In this document: piece by piece, positions 1 to 6,711 of the stretch
Numbering within the stretch: position 1 is the stretch's first letter
Layout of the letters: each line of letters begins with the position of its first letter
Notes under the pieces: model-generated
Told to the model about the DNA's origin: nothing
Seen by the model: only the letters and a program-made list of their open reading frames with translations
Databases searched by the model: none
Position numbers and translations under genes: made by a program
Assembly: GCA_017527945.1 (NCBI GenBank)
Contig: JAFXPL010000027.1
Span: forward strand, 1 to 10,589
Source of the DNA: Bacteroidales bacterium
Lineage (GTDB): Bacteria > Bacteroidota > Bacteroidia > Bacteroidales > WCHB1-69
Direction of reading: 5' to 3'
Length of the DNA stretch: 10,589 nt

Positions 1-386
1 CCGAGCATGGTGGCGGCGTTGATGCGGGCGCGGTACTTGGTGGCCAGCATCTCGGCGATGCGTGCCATGATGGCGGCGCGCTCGTCCCAAGGCGTGTTCT
101 CCCAGTCGTGCTTGGCGGCTTGGGCGGCGTCGATGGCCATGCGGACTTCCTTTTCGCCTACCTTATGGTAGCGTGCGATGACGTGCTTGTGGTCATGAGG
201 CATCACCACTTCGCCCATGTCGCCCGTGCGGACTTCTTGGCCGTTGATGATGGCGGGGATTTCAACGATTTCGTTAGATTGTCTTTCGAGTTCCTTCTGG
301 AGTTCGATTCTCTCCGGACTGCCTGGCTTGTAGCTTTTTACAGGCTCGTTGTCCGGCTTCGCAAATGTAATCAGTGCGTTGTTCAT
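1..386 (-). CDS. pruA: L-glutamate gamma-semialdehyde (1-pyrroline-5-carboxylate) dehydrogenase, N-terminal part
   Basis: This gene is cut by the left edge; only the first 128 codons are present. The family oxidises glutamate-5-semialdehyde (the open form of pyrroline-5-carboxylate) to glutamate with NAD+, the last step of proline catabolism, in the cytoplasm. The visible part starts MNNALITFAKPDNEPVKSYK, continues with a PGSPERIELQKEL segment, an INGQEVRTGD strand, then MPHDHKHVIARYHK and a helix with TPWDERAAIMARIAEML. This matches the start of P5C dehydrogenases of the aldehyde dehydrogenase superfamily. The catalytic Cys and Glu lie beyond the edge and cannot be checked. The start is the ATG at 386, because the family sequence begins there and an AT-rich leader lies upstream. 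It lies 74 bases after the lipoprotein gene on the same strand. Family call is firm; the orthology-level symbol is somewhat less so. Confidence 0.85.
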   Translation of the reverse strand, partial: MNNALITFAKPDNEPVKSYKPGSPERIELQKELERQSNEIVEIPAIINGQEVRTGDMGEVVMPHDHKHVIARYHKVGEKEVRMAIDAAQAAKHDWENTPWDERAAIMARIAEMLATKYRARINAATML

Positions 387-460
387 GTTTGGTATTTAAA
401 GATTTAAAATTTAAGATTTAAAGATTAGATATTCTTTTGGTCGCACAAAGCGGTCTGGGG
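387..460 (-). promoter_or_regulatory. AT-rich leader upstream of pruA with short direct repeats
   Basis: The 74 bases between the lipoprotein stop codon and the pruA start are strongly AT-rich near the start codon. The 11-mer ATTTAAAGATT (plus strand) occurs at 394-404 and again at 416-426, with a TTTAAAATTTAA tract between them. Read on the minus strand, a TTTG around 445 is followed about 18 bases later by TAATCTTT, a weak match to the Bacteroidota -33 TTTG / -7 TAnnTTTG pair. I see no Shine-Dalgarno and no convincing terminator for the upstream gene. The region probably holds the pruA promoter and an unstructured leader, but the box assignment is tentative. Confidence 0.35.
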
Positions 461-1027
461 TTATTTCTGTATGGCTGTTTCCAATAATTCTACATGGTCA
501 TGGTGAAGGATGACTTTCATCCAACTGAGACGATTTTGGTTGTTTTCGGTGAGTTTAAAACCAATGTATTTCTCTTCATCCATTGGGAAAGCGTTGAGAC
601 TGGCGTCGGTGCACATGAAAGTGTTGTTGTTGTCGAAACTGTCATTGGCGTTATTGGCACATAGCGAGAATTCTTGGTTGACGATGTTGCCCAACAATGC
701 AACGTTTTCGTTTGGACATTTGAGCGTAATAACAATACCGTGTTCATGTTCTATATGGTGTTCATGTCCTTCTGAATCGCAATCCCACCAATGGAATTGG
801 ATGTCGCCTTGTCCGTCGCCGTTGAGGTCAACGGTGTTGCCCCAGGAAAAATGGCCATATTGCTCTGGGTTTAAAGTGCCGTTGCATGAGGTAACGACCA
901 TTCCTTCGTTATCGCCAAAGGTAATTGGATTATTGGATACCTCGGGGTCGTTGGGACATGATTTCTTGCACGACGGCATGATGCAGATTATCGCCAGTGC
1001 CAATGCAAGGAATAATGACTTTTTCAT
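461..1027 (-). CDS. Small putative lipoprotein with Asp/Asn-Gly loop and His-rich segment
   Basis: A 188-residue protein of unknown function, predicted to be exported and lipid-anchored. Residues 1-20 are a short lipoprotein signal: MKK, a hydrophobic core (LFLALALAIICI) and a lipobox-like MPSC with Cys20 as the lipidated residue. The flanking residues (CKKSCP) show no obvious acidic surface-export signal, so a periplasm-facing location is plausible. Residues 67-75 read DLNGDGQGD, a calcium-loop-like motif, followed by IQFHWWDCD. Residues 88-96 are His-rich (HEHHIEHEH), with another HHDH at 175-178, suggesting possible metal binding. There are further Cys residues at 24, 48, 83, 104, 123 and 139. 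An upstream in-frame extension to 1195 is possible, but it would run through the inverted repeat and the promoter and bury the signal peptide, so the ATG at 1027 is chosen. It is paralogous to the broken gene at 1252-2085. Confidence 0.72.
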   Translation of the reverse strand: MKKSLFLALALAIICIMPSCKKSCPNDPEVSNNPITFGDNEGMVVTSCNGTLNPEQYGHFSWGNTVDLNGDGQGDIQFHWWDCDSEGHEHHIEHEHGIVITLKCPNENVALLGNIVNQEFSLCANNANDSFDNNNTFMCTDASLNAFPMDEEKYIGFKLTENNQNRLSWMKVILHHDHVELLETAIQK

Positions 1028-1052
1028 TTTATGAGCTTTTAAAATGCGGGTG

Positions 1053-1082
1053 CAAATATAGTAAAAATCGTTGGGAAAAACT
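1053..1082 (-). promoter_or_regulatory. Promoter of the intact lipoprotein gene
   Basis: Read on the minus strand, TATATTTG lies at 1060-1053, a match to the Bacteroidota -7 element TAnnTTTG, 25 bases upstream of the start codon at 1027. AGTTTTTC lies upstream at 1082-1075. The same two blocks with the same spacing recur upstream of the paralogue (2160-2153 and 2138-2131): the 17-mer TGCAAATATAGTAAAAA (plus strand) is identical at 1051-1067 and 2129-2145. Conservation beside otherwise diverged sequence supports a real promoter. A canonical -33 TTTG is not obvious. Confidence 0.6.
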
Positions 1083-1113
1083 CTTGTGCAACATTTTTTC
1101 GTTTTTTCAGGTT

Positions 1114-1251
1114 GGTGAGATTCCCAAAGGGAATGAATTTCGTTCAATAAATCAATCAGCGGCGGCAAGGAGAGTCTACAATCTGTAGATGCCACACACC
1201 GCTGCTTGACAAACGAACGCCATCTTCCATTCCTGCAGGGAATCTCATACC
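1114..1251. repeat. Nested imperfect inverted repeat, MITE/REP-like or structured RNA element
   Basis: This 138-base intergenic stretch folds back on itself along almost its whole length. Pairs seen, outside to inside: GAGATTCCC (1117-1125) with GGGAATCTC (1238-1246); GGAATG (1130-1135) with CATTCC (1228-1233); TTCGTT (1139-1144) with AACGAA (1212-1217); TCAA (1152-1155) with TTGA (1206-1209); CAGCGG (1157-1162) with CCGCTG (1199-1204); GGCA (1164-1167) with TGCC (1190-1193); and TCTACA (1175-1180) with TGTAGA (1184-1189) around a 3-base loop. Both ends also carry short local palindromes (ATTCCCAAAGGGAAT at 1120-1134, and ATTCC...GGAAT near 1229-1242). The right end abuts the stop codon of the broken lipoprotein gene at 1252. 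It could be a miniature mobile element, a RAYT/REP-type repeat, or a large transcriptional hairpin ending the upstream gene. No protein-coding reading is convincing. Confidence 0.6.
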
Positions 1252-2085
1252 TTATTTTTGTATGGCGGTCTCAAGCAGTCTCATGCGGTGGGTACCATCG
1301 GGTTGCGAAACAAGTATGATTTTTAGCCAGCCTAATTTTATCTTCCCTTCAGTTGTTTTAAGTTTAAGACCAATGTATTTCTCCTCGTCTAAAGGAAAAT
1401 TAAACGAAGGATTGTCAAAATAATATTCGACTTTATAACAAATCGTATCGTTAGAATGGATTTCTTCTCCACCGGCACTATAAGGGACTCTGAATACTTC
1501 TCGTGGATACCAGTAAAAGAAATCTTTTTCTGAAAACTGGTCTCCAGTATTGCAAGGATGGAGAATGCATGCAGGATAACTGCCAATGTAAATGTCGGAA
1601 ACAGAGATTGGTTTGTGGTTTTCAAAGGTCTCTATGACAACTATGGTGGTGTCGTTAGAATGTAAAATGGTGGTGTCGGAGTGATAGTAATCATCGAAAT
1701 AAGCCTCGTCACAATAAAGTTCTATATTGCTCGCAGGATTGCTTATATAAATACTTGATGTAAAGCATTGGTGAATTGACAAATAATCGTCGTTTGTAAT
1801 ACCTTCAGATAGCCAGAAATCTCCTCCACAAGATCAAATATAATGTCTCCGATTCCGTCATAATCAAGGTCAACATAATTTCTGCATGTGACCCAATTTA
1901 TAGTTACAGGTTCGTCTTGAGTAGGATTGGAATAACTCAAGAATGTTGAGTCGTAAACGACTACATCCATATCCTTTGTGTCTCCGATGGTAATCTTGTT
2001 TGTGAACCAATCGAAATCTTTACCGCAAGATGGCATGATGCAAATTGAAGCTATAGCCAATGCCAAAAAGAGCGTTTTTTTTCAT
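1252..2085 (-). pseudogene. Frameshifted paralogue of the small lipoprotein
   Basis: The gene starts at ATG 2085 but is broken twice. ATG is followed by eight A residues (plus-strand T8 at 2075-2082). With seven, the reading would be MKKTLFLALAIASICIMPSC, almost the signal peptide of the intact neighbour; with eight, translation stops at a TAA just after the signal region. The second frame carries the lipobox, KITIGDTKDMDV and the loop DLDYDGIGD, then runs out of homology and ends at 1743. The C-terminal part lies in another frame and ends FPLDEEKYIGLKL...LGWLKIIL...LLETAIQK, parallel to FPMDEEKYIGFKL...LSWMKVIL...LLETAIQK of the intact gene. The second shift lies between about 1743 and 1838, possibly a lost T near 1828-1835, after IIFDL. 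The two shifts cancel, so the repaired product would be about 277 residues, longer than the intact copy. A TTG at 2066 could start only part of the signal peptide. Sequencing error or phase variation at the A8 tract are alternatives. Confidence 0.68.
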
Positions 2086-2130
2086 TGTTATAGGGCTTTA
2101 AGTGTTTTTTTTTGTTTTTATACAAGCTTG

Positions 2131-2160
2131 CAAATATAGTAAAAACCATCTTGAAAAACT
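2131..2160 (-). promoter_or_regulatory. Promoter of the broken lipoprotein gene
   Basis: On the minus strand, TATATTTG (2138-2131) is the -7 type element and AGTTTTTC (2160-2153) lies upstream, at exactly the spacing seen before the intact paralogue. It lies 45 bases before the ATG at 2085, and the leader contains an A9 run (plus-strand T9 at 2105-2113). The promoter is preserved although the coding sequence is not, which fits recent decay. Confidence 0.55.
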
Positions 2161-2238
2161 TCATTTCGAATTTTTCGTGATAAATTTTGCCGTCGCTTTG
2201 CAATGAAACTTTCTTCCAATCGGAACGCATATCCAAAT

Positions 2239-2258
2239 TTTTTGTACTTTAGCACCGC
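2239..2258 (+). promoter_or_regulatory. Candidate promoter of the hydrolase operon
   Basis: TTTTTTGTACTTTAGCACC around 2239-2256 contains TACTTTAG (2245-2252), one base away from the Bacteroidota -7 consensus TAnnTTTG, followed by a typical GCACC start region. No clear TTTG -33 box is found about 20 bases upstream. It would give a leader of roughly 80 bases before the start at 2341. The 255-base divergent region 2086-2340 holds this and the opposing lipoprotein promoter; I see no operator palindrome or RNA motif in it. Confidence 0.4.
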
Positions 2259-2340
2259 CAAAAGTTCCAGTTTTTAAATTTTGAAACCATGTTTTTCGGA
2301 CGAAATTCTGCTAACATTTTCCAATAAAAGAAATACCAAT

Positions 2341-3984
2341 ATGATGAAACAAACGATTATTTTCGGCAACATCATCACGATGGATGAAAAAAGGCCCTTT
2401 GCCAAGGCCGCTTTAGTTAAGGATGGCGTGTTTGCCTATATCGGAAACGCGGATGAAGCGAAGAAGCTCGCAGGCGCAGACGCGCAGGTGCTTGATTATG
2501 GTGACAACTTCATCTATCCTGGCTTCCTCGAATCCCATAGTCATGGCTATCTGGCCGGTGACCGTGCCGTCGGGCAGGCAGATCTCACCAAAATCCTTAC
2601 GACCGACTACGCAAAATACCGCGAGATTATCAAGGATTTTATTGCGAAGAACCCCCAGCGCGAGTTCTATCTTGCCTCAGGATGGGTTGAAAACGACGAA
2701 TATGTCAGCAAGGCATATTTGGACGAGATTTGTTCCGATAAGCCGCTGTTCATGCAAACTGGAGGCGGACACTCCATGTTGCTCAACACCAAGGCACTGG
2801 AATGGGCCGGCATTGACGCGGCCTACGCGAAGAAAATGGGCTATGACTTGGTACATGTGGACAAGAACGGCGAACCGGACGGCTACGTCTGTGAAGGACC
2901 AGTGTTTGAAATTTATCCCAAGCTTCCCACTTCTGTTGAGTATGCCAAAAACTATCTGCTCGCTTGGCAGGATATCGCCTTCAGAAACGGATATACCGCT
3001 GTCGCAGACGCGGGCGTGGAGGTCGCTTCTCCGTTGTCTACCCAAGCCTATTATGAGCTGGAGAAGGAAGGCAAGCTGAAGCTGCGCACCTACGCTTATA
3101 TGTATGTTACCGACAATATCGGAAGCCCGAAGGCGGAGATTGCCCGCATCGCCGCAGAACGCGCCATGTACAGTGGCGAATATTTCCATATTATAGGTGC
3201 CAAGGCATTCCTCGACGGCGTGACCGAAGCACACACGGGCTGGCAGAATCAGGATTACCTCGACCAACCTGGCTATCACGGTGCGGAGCGCTTCAACAAC
3301 CACGACAAGATGGTGGAACTGATTACCGAGGCCGACAAAGAAGGCCTTTCCGTCCATGTCCACTCCGAAGGAGGTGGTGCCGTACACTTCATGTTGGACT
3401 GCATCGAAGACGCAGAGAAAATCACCGGCAATAAGGACCAGCGCAACGTGCTGGCACATCTGCATTTCGTGACTGACGAGGATATCCGCCGCATGGCAGA
3501 GACGGGTTCCGTGGCTGCGGTTCCGCCGCTTTGGACGCCTGCGGTTCCAGGTGTTTATCAACAAGAAATAACATACGTCGGTCAGGAATTGACAGATCAG
3601 GCTTATCCCATCAAATCCTTCTATGATGCAGGTGCCAATGTGGTCTTCCACTCTGATTATCCGGTTTCTCCGATGCTGGATATCAAATATAGCATTTACA
3701 CGGCAGAAAAACGTGCGTATCCGAAGAAGGCATTTGGCGGTGTGGACTCACCGCGCAATCTCAAGGAGGCCATCACCCGCGAACAGTCGCTGCGTGCCAT
3801 GACCATCAATGTGGCGCGTCAGTGGCATCAGGAGCATCGCTTAGGCTCCATCGAGTTCGGCAAGATTGCCAACATGACGGTGTTCGACTGCGACTTCCTG
3901 CATGACGATATCGAGAAGGTCGGACAGGCCAACATCATCGCCACCATCGTGGACGGCGAGGAAGTCTTTAAGGCGAGCCGATAA
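2341..3984 (+). CDS. Amidohydrolase family 3 (YtcJ-like) metal-dependent hydrolase, copy 1
   Basis: A 547-residue cytoplasmic enzyme of the amidohydrolase_3 group (YtcJ / N-substituted formamide deformylase-like), which hydrolyses amide or related C-N bonds using metal in a TIM barrel. It starts with the small beta-sandwich segment KQTIIFGNIITMDEKRPFAK. Expected site residues are visible: HSH at 66-68 in YPGFLESHSHG, GGGHS ending at 145, Lys288 and Asp292 in GAKAFLDGV, His339/His341 in SVHVHSEGG, His373/His375 in LAHLHF, and Asp439 in FHSDYP. The C-terminal LGSIEFGKIANMTVFD is the usual return to the sandwich domain. An in-frame ATG at 2281 would add 20 residues without family resemblance; ATG 2341 (or 2344) fits. 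There is no signal peptide. It is clearly more distant from the other two amidohydrolases here than they are from each other. It leads the operon; the substrate cannot be read from the sequence. Confidence 0.85.
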   Translation: MMKQTIIFGNIITMDEKRPFAKAALVKDGVFAYIGNADEAKKLAGADAQVLDYGDNFIYPGFLESHSHGYLAGDRAVGQADLTKILTTDYAKYREIIKDFIAKNPQREFYLASGWVENDEYVSKAYLDEICSDKPLFMQTGGGHSMLLNTKALEWAGIDAAYAKKMGYDLVHVDKNGEPDGYVCEGPVFEIYPKLPTSVEYAKNYLLAWQDIAFRNGYTAVADAGVEVASPLSTQAYYELEKEGKLKLRTYAYMYVTDNIGSPKAEIARIAAERAMYSGEYFHIIGAKAFLDGVTEAHTGWQNQDYLDQPGYHGAERFNNHDKMVELITEADKEGLSVHVHSEGGGAVHFMLDCIEDAEKITGNKDQRNVLAHLHFVTDEDIRRMAETGSVAAVPPLWTPAVPGVYQQEITYVGQELTDQAYPIKSFYDAGANVVFHSDYPVSPMLDIKYSIYTAEKRAYPKKAFGGVDSPRNLKEAITREQSLRAMTINVARQWHQEHRLGSIEFGKIANMTVFDCDFLHDDIEKVGQANIIATIVDGEEVFKASR

Positions 3985-4057
3985 CGACACATGTAAATTG
4001 GTATTTCACAAACAGTAACAATAAATATTAAAAACAACATTATAAACGATAATAATC
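3985..4057 (+). other. AT-rich gap between amidohydrolase 1 and amidohydrolase 2
   Basis: This 73-base gap is the widest in the hydrolase run. It is A-rich toward the next start and has no Shine-Dalgarno, no hairpin-plus-T-run terminator and no clear TAnnTTTG promoter. It looks like an unstructured leader of the Bacteroidota type, and read-through from the first gene is plausible. A separate weak promoter here cannot be excluded. Confidence 0.4.
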
Positions 4058-5713
4058 ATGAAAGCAGATCAAATCATCAAAAACGCAAAGATTTTCACTT
4101 CTGACAAGAACAACCCGCAAGCGACCGTACTCGTGGTGAAGGACGGCAAATTTGTCTATGTAGGCGACGAGGCCGGCCTGTCGGCTTACGAAGGGAAGGT
4201 CACCGACCTTGGCGGCAAGTTCATCATGCCCGGCATCATCGACAGCCATGTACATATAACTATTCCCGTCGGTTTTGAGTACGCACCTATGGGAGAACGG
4301 ATCGAGCCGGACGGCAAGCAGGCTGCCCTGGACATCATGGCGGACTATATCAAAAAGAACCCCGGGGAGAAGCGCTACAGGTTCTACATGGAGAAAAGGT
4401 TCCTGAAAGGTGAGGATATTGTCAAGGAGGAGCTGGACGCCATCTGCCCGGATGCCGAGCTTCAGATTCAGGAAGGGGAAGGACACAGCATCTGGGTAAA
4501 CTCAAAGATTCTTAAGAGGCACGGCATTACAGATGAAACGCCGGATCCCATCCCGGGACTTGCGTATTACGTACGTAAGGACGGACATGTGACCGGAAAT
4601 ATGTACGAGGGCGCAACGGAAGTTCGCATCATTCTTGACAGCGGGATGGAACTGACCGATGAGCAGGTCGATGCGGCGCTTCAGCGTTGGATCGATTTTG
4701 CCGTCGAATACGGAGTTTCTGCGGTATTTGATGCCGGTCTTCCAGGGGATATGAAGTTCCATGAGAAGGTCTATAAGCGTTTGGTCGAACTGGACAAGCA
4801 AGGAAAACTGCCCATTTATGTTGACGGCAGCCTTGTGGTCAACTCGGAGCGGGATGCAGAGGAGGGCCTGAAGCAACTGAAGCGCATACAGCGAGAGTAC
4901 AACACGGAACACCTGAAGGTTCATACCATGAAGATTTTCATGGACGGTACCCAAAAGATTCATACTGCGGCCATGGTCACGCCATACGTGGATGTACATA
5001 CGACGGGAGCTACCGCTTTCTCTGCGGAGGGGATCGCAAAGCTTTTGAAGGAACTCAACGAAGCCAATCTGGATCTTCACCTTCACACCGTCGGTGAGCG
5101 CGCGTCACGCACGGTATTGGATGGCGTTGAGATGGCCAAAAAGGAGATGGGAGACAACCTCCATGTGAGAGTTACCTGCGCCCATCTTGAAATTGAGTGC
5201 GACGATGATCTGGAACGTTTCGCCAAGCTGGGCGTGTTTGCCAACTTTACCCCGCACTGGCATTCTGGAGACCCCGCCATTGCGGCTACATGGCTTGGCG
5301 AGGAACGTGCCCGCAAACAGTTCCGCTGCAAAACGGTTTGGGACAGTGGTGCCACAGTGGCCTGGTCCAGCGACAATATTGTCTTTATGGATTTCACCAC
5401 CTGGAACCCCTACTTAGGCATGGAGGTGGGAATGACCCGCTGGATTACCGAAAAGACCAGGGACTACCCATACACCGTTGCTTCCAAAGTATTCCCGCCT
5501 GAGAATGAGAGAATGAGCATTGAGGAAATGCTCATCGGCTATACCATCAACGGAGCCAAGCAGCTTGGCATCGAGGCCAAAAAGGGTTCCATCGAAGTCG
5601 GCAAGGACGCTGACTTCCTGGTGTTCGACAACGACTTGCTCACAGCTGAGCACGAGGGCTTCAGCTACAACAAACCGACTGAGGTTTACATTGGCGGAAA
5701 GAAAATGAACTAA
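4058..5713 (+). CDS. Amidohydrolase family 3 (YtcJ-like) metal-dependent hydrolase, copy 2
   Basis: A 551-residue predicted cytoplasmic amidohydrolase. The start MKADQIIKNAKIFTSD leads into the beta-sandwich and then MPGIIDSHVHI, with metal ligands His64 and His66. Other family positions: His143 in EGEGHS, Lys292 and Asp296 in MKIFMDG, His341/His343 in DLHLHTVGE, His376 in TCAHLE, and Asp439 in WSSDN. The C-terminus has the conserved GYTINGAKQLGIEAKKGSIE and GKDADFLVFD. It is a close paralogue of the gene at 8268-9935: 59 of the first 70 residues are identical, but the segments around residues 72-92, 184-200 and 228-240, which may line the substrate pocket, differ strongly. The start at 4058 is fixed by that alignment. 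The next gene begins only 12 bases after the stop, so they are likely co-transcribed. Hydrolysis of an amide, carbamate or cyclic amide is expected from the family; the actual substrate is unknown. Confidence 0.87.
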   Translation: MKADQIIKNAKIFTSDKNNPQATVLVVKDGKFVYVGDEAGLSAYEGKVTDLGGKFIMPGIIDSHVHITIPVGFEYAPMGERIEPDGKQAALDIMADYIKKNPGEKRYRFYMEKRFLKGEDIVKEELDAICPDAELQIQEGEGHSIWVNSKILKRHGITDETPDPIPGLAYYVRKDGHVTGNMYEGATEVRIILDSGMELTDEQVDAALQRWIDFAVEYGVSAVFDAGLPGDMKFHEKVYKRLVELDKQGKLPIYVDGSLVVNSERDAEEGLKQLKRIQREYNTEHLKVHTMKIFMDGTQKIHTAAMVTPYVDVHTTGATAFSAEGIAKLLKELNEANLDLHLHTVGERASRTVLDGVEMAKKEMGDNLHVRVTCAHLEIECDDDLERFAKLGVFANFTPHWHSGDPAIAATWLGEERARKQFRCKTVWDSGATVAWSSDNIVFMDFTTWNPYLGMEVGMTRWITEKTRDYPYTVASKVFPPENERMSIEEMLIGYTINGAKQLGIEAKKGSIEVGKDADFLVFDNDLLTAEHEGFSYNKPTEVYIGGKKMN

Positions 5714-5725
5714 TCTTTAAACTAA

Positions 5726-6691
5726 ATGAATATGAACAAGAATCAACCTCTGGATTATTCCAATAAAGCTAATTGGTATCAAATTCCTCAAATCACCAAG
5801 GATGTCGACACATTCTATGTATATGCAACCGAGTATATTCTCGGTAGCTTTGAGGAGGGTGCTCCCGATTTCGCAACCATCGACAACGTCGAGATGCGGG
5901 AAGGTGTGAAGGTTGAATACAGGGACCACGCATCCGCCTTCGCAGAGGCAACCAATGTATTCCTACCGTATTACAGACAATCCGGCCTGAAATACGCTGG
6001 TGAAATCTTCAATAAGACCGGGAGTGCCGACGGTGCGTTTATGGGGATGCCCATTGGAGATATAACCGCCGCATTGGACTACTATTTTGAGAATTGCAAC
6101 GGCGGCCGTCCATTCATCATCGCCGGTCACAGTCAGGGTTCGGCCATGGTTTTAATGCTGCTCCGCACCTACTTCAAGGATCACCCCGAGTACTATGCAC
6201 GCATGCTCGCAGCCTACACCATCGGCTACTCCGTCACCAAGAATTACCTTGCCGCCAACCCGCACCTGAAGTTTGCCACCGGCGAGACCGACACGGGCGT
6301 CATCATAGCCTTTAACACGGAAGGTCCCAAGAATGTGGAACTCAAAGCCCACAATGTAGTGGTGCTGCCCGAAACCATGAGTATCAACCCCCTGAACTGG
6401 AAGCTTGACGAAACATACGCTCCGGCAAGCATGAACCTGGGTTCCATCATACTGGACGAGAAAACGGGAGAGCCTTCAATTGGCGATGTCGGTGCCGATG
6501 CGCAAATCGACCTCGACCGTGGAGTGGTGGTGACGCATGCCCAAGTTCCTGCGGTGGATGAGTACACCGCTAAAGTATCTGCCGAATTCTTCGGACCAGA
6601 TGGCCGCCACGCCTATGACTATATGTACTACTATAAAAACATCAAAGCCAACGTGGCGAAGCGTGTCGCGGCTTATCTGAGCAAAAAATAA
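5726..6691 (+). CDS. DUF3089-type alpha/beta hydrolase
   Basis: A 321-residue protein resembling the DUF3089 family of alpha/beta-hydrolase-fold enzymes of unknown substrate. Near the N-terminus, DVDTFYVYATEY (27-38) is the first-strand motif. A nucleophile elbow GHSQG at 134-138 (after RPFIIA) gives Ser136 as the likely nucleophile. Near the C-terminus, GRHAYDYMYYYKNIKANV (293-310) matches the family's conserved His-x-x-Asp-Tyr ending, making His295 the likely catalytic histidine. The acid is not certain; residues around TGETDTGVIIAFNTEG (185-200) are candidates. There is no signal peptide or membrane segment, so it should act in the cytoplasm. It starts 12 bases after amidohydrolase 2 and ends 20 bases before a carboxylesterase, placing an extra esterase-like activity inside the operon. 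No Shine-Dalgarno is seen; a second in-frame ATG two codons downstream is an alternative start. Confidence 0.78.
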   Translation: MNMNKNQPLDYSNKANWYQIPQITKDVDTFYVYATEYILGSFEEGAPDFATIDNVEMREGVKVEYRDHASAFAEATNVFLPYYRQSGLKYAGEIFNKTGSADGAFMGMPIGDITAALDYYFENCNGGRPFIIAGHSQGSAMVLMLLRTYFKDHPEYYARMLAAYTIGYSVTKNYLAANPHLKFATGETDTGVIIAFNTEGPKNVELKAHNVVVLPETMSINPLNWKLDETYAPASMNLGSIILDEKTGEPSIGDVGADAQIDLDRGVVVTHAQVPAVDEYTAKVSAEFFGPDGRHAYDYMYYYKNIKANVAKRVAAYLSKK

Positions 6692-6697
6692 CTAAAA

Positions 6698-6711
6698 AGA
6701 GGAATAAGGCT
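6698..6711 (+). promoter_or_regulatory. Shine-Dalgarno-like site for the first carboxylesterase
   Basis: AGAGG at 6698-6702 lies 9 bases before the ATG at 6712. Together with similar sites before the two downstream genes, this is unusual beside the SD-less starts of the first three hydrolases and supports the chosen start. Confidence 0.5.

Noticed and set aside
510..1034. Plus-strand open frame of 174 codons opposite the lipoprotein gene
   Set aside because: It has no recognisable motif, and the opposite strand has a convincing signal peptide, promoter and paralogue.
1028..1195. N-terminal extension of the intact lipoprotein up to an ATG at 1195
   Set aside because: It would cover the promoter and half of the inverted repeat and place the lipoprotein signal peptide in the interior of the protein.
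1114..1251. CRISPR or tRNA interpretation of the structured region
   Set aside because: There are no regularly spaced direct repeats, and no cloverleaf with an acceptor stem, T-loop or D-loop consensus.
2051..2236. Small minus-strand open frame of 61 codons before the broken lipoprotein
   Set aside because: It only overlaps the A-rich leader and reads through the A8 tract in the wrong frame, and it would include the promoter of that gene.
2281..2340. Twenty-residue N-terminal extension of amidohydrolase 1 from ATG 2281
   Set aside because: The extra residues do not resemble the family, whose members begin right at the K-Q-T-I-I-F-G-N strand; ATG 2341 fits better.
2677..3651. Minus-strand open frame of 324 codons inside amidohydrolase 1
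   Set aside because: Long shadow frame of a GC-richer gene; the plus strand has full amidohydrolase motifs and the antisense product has none.
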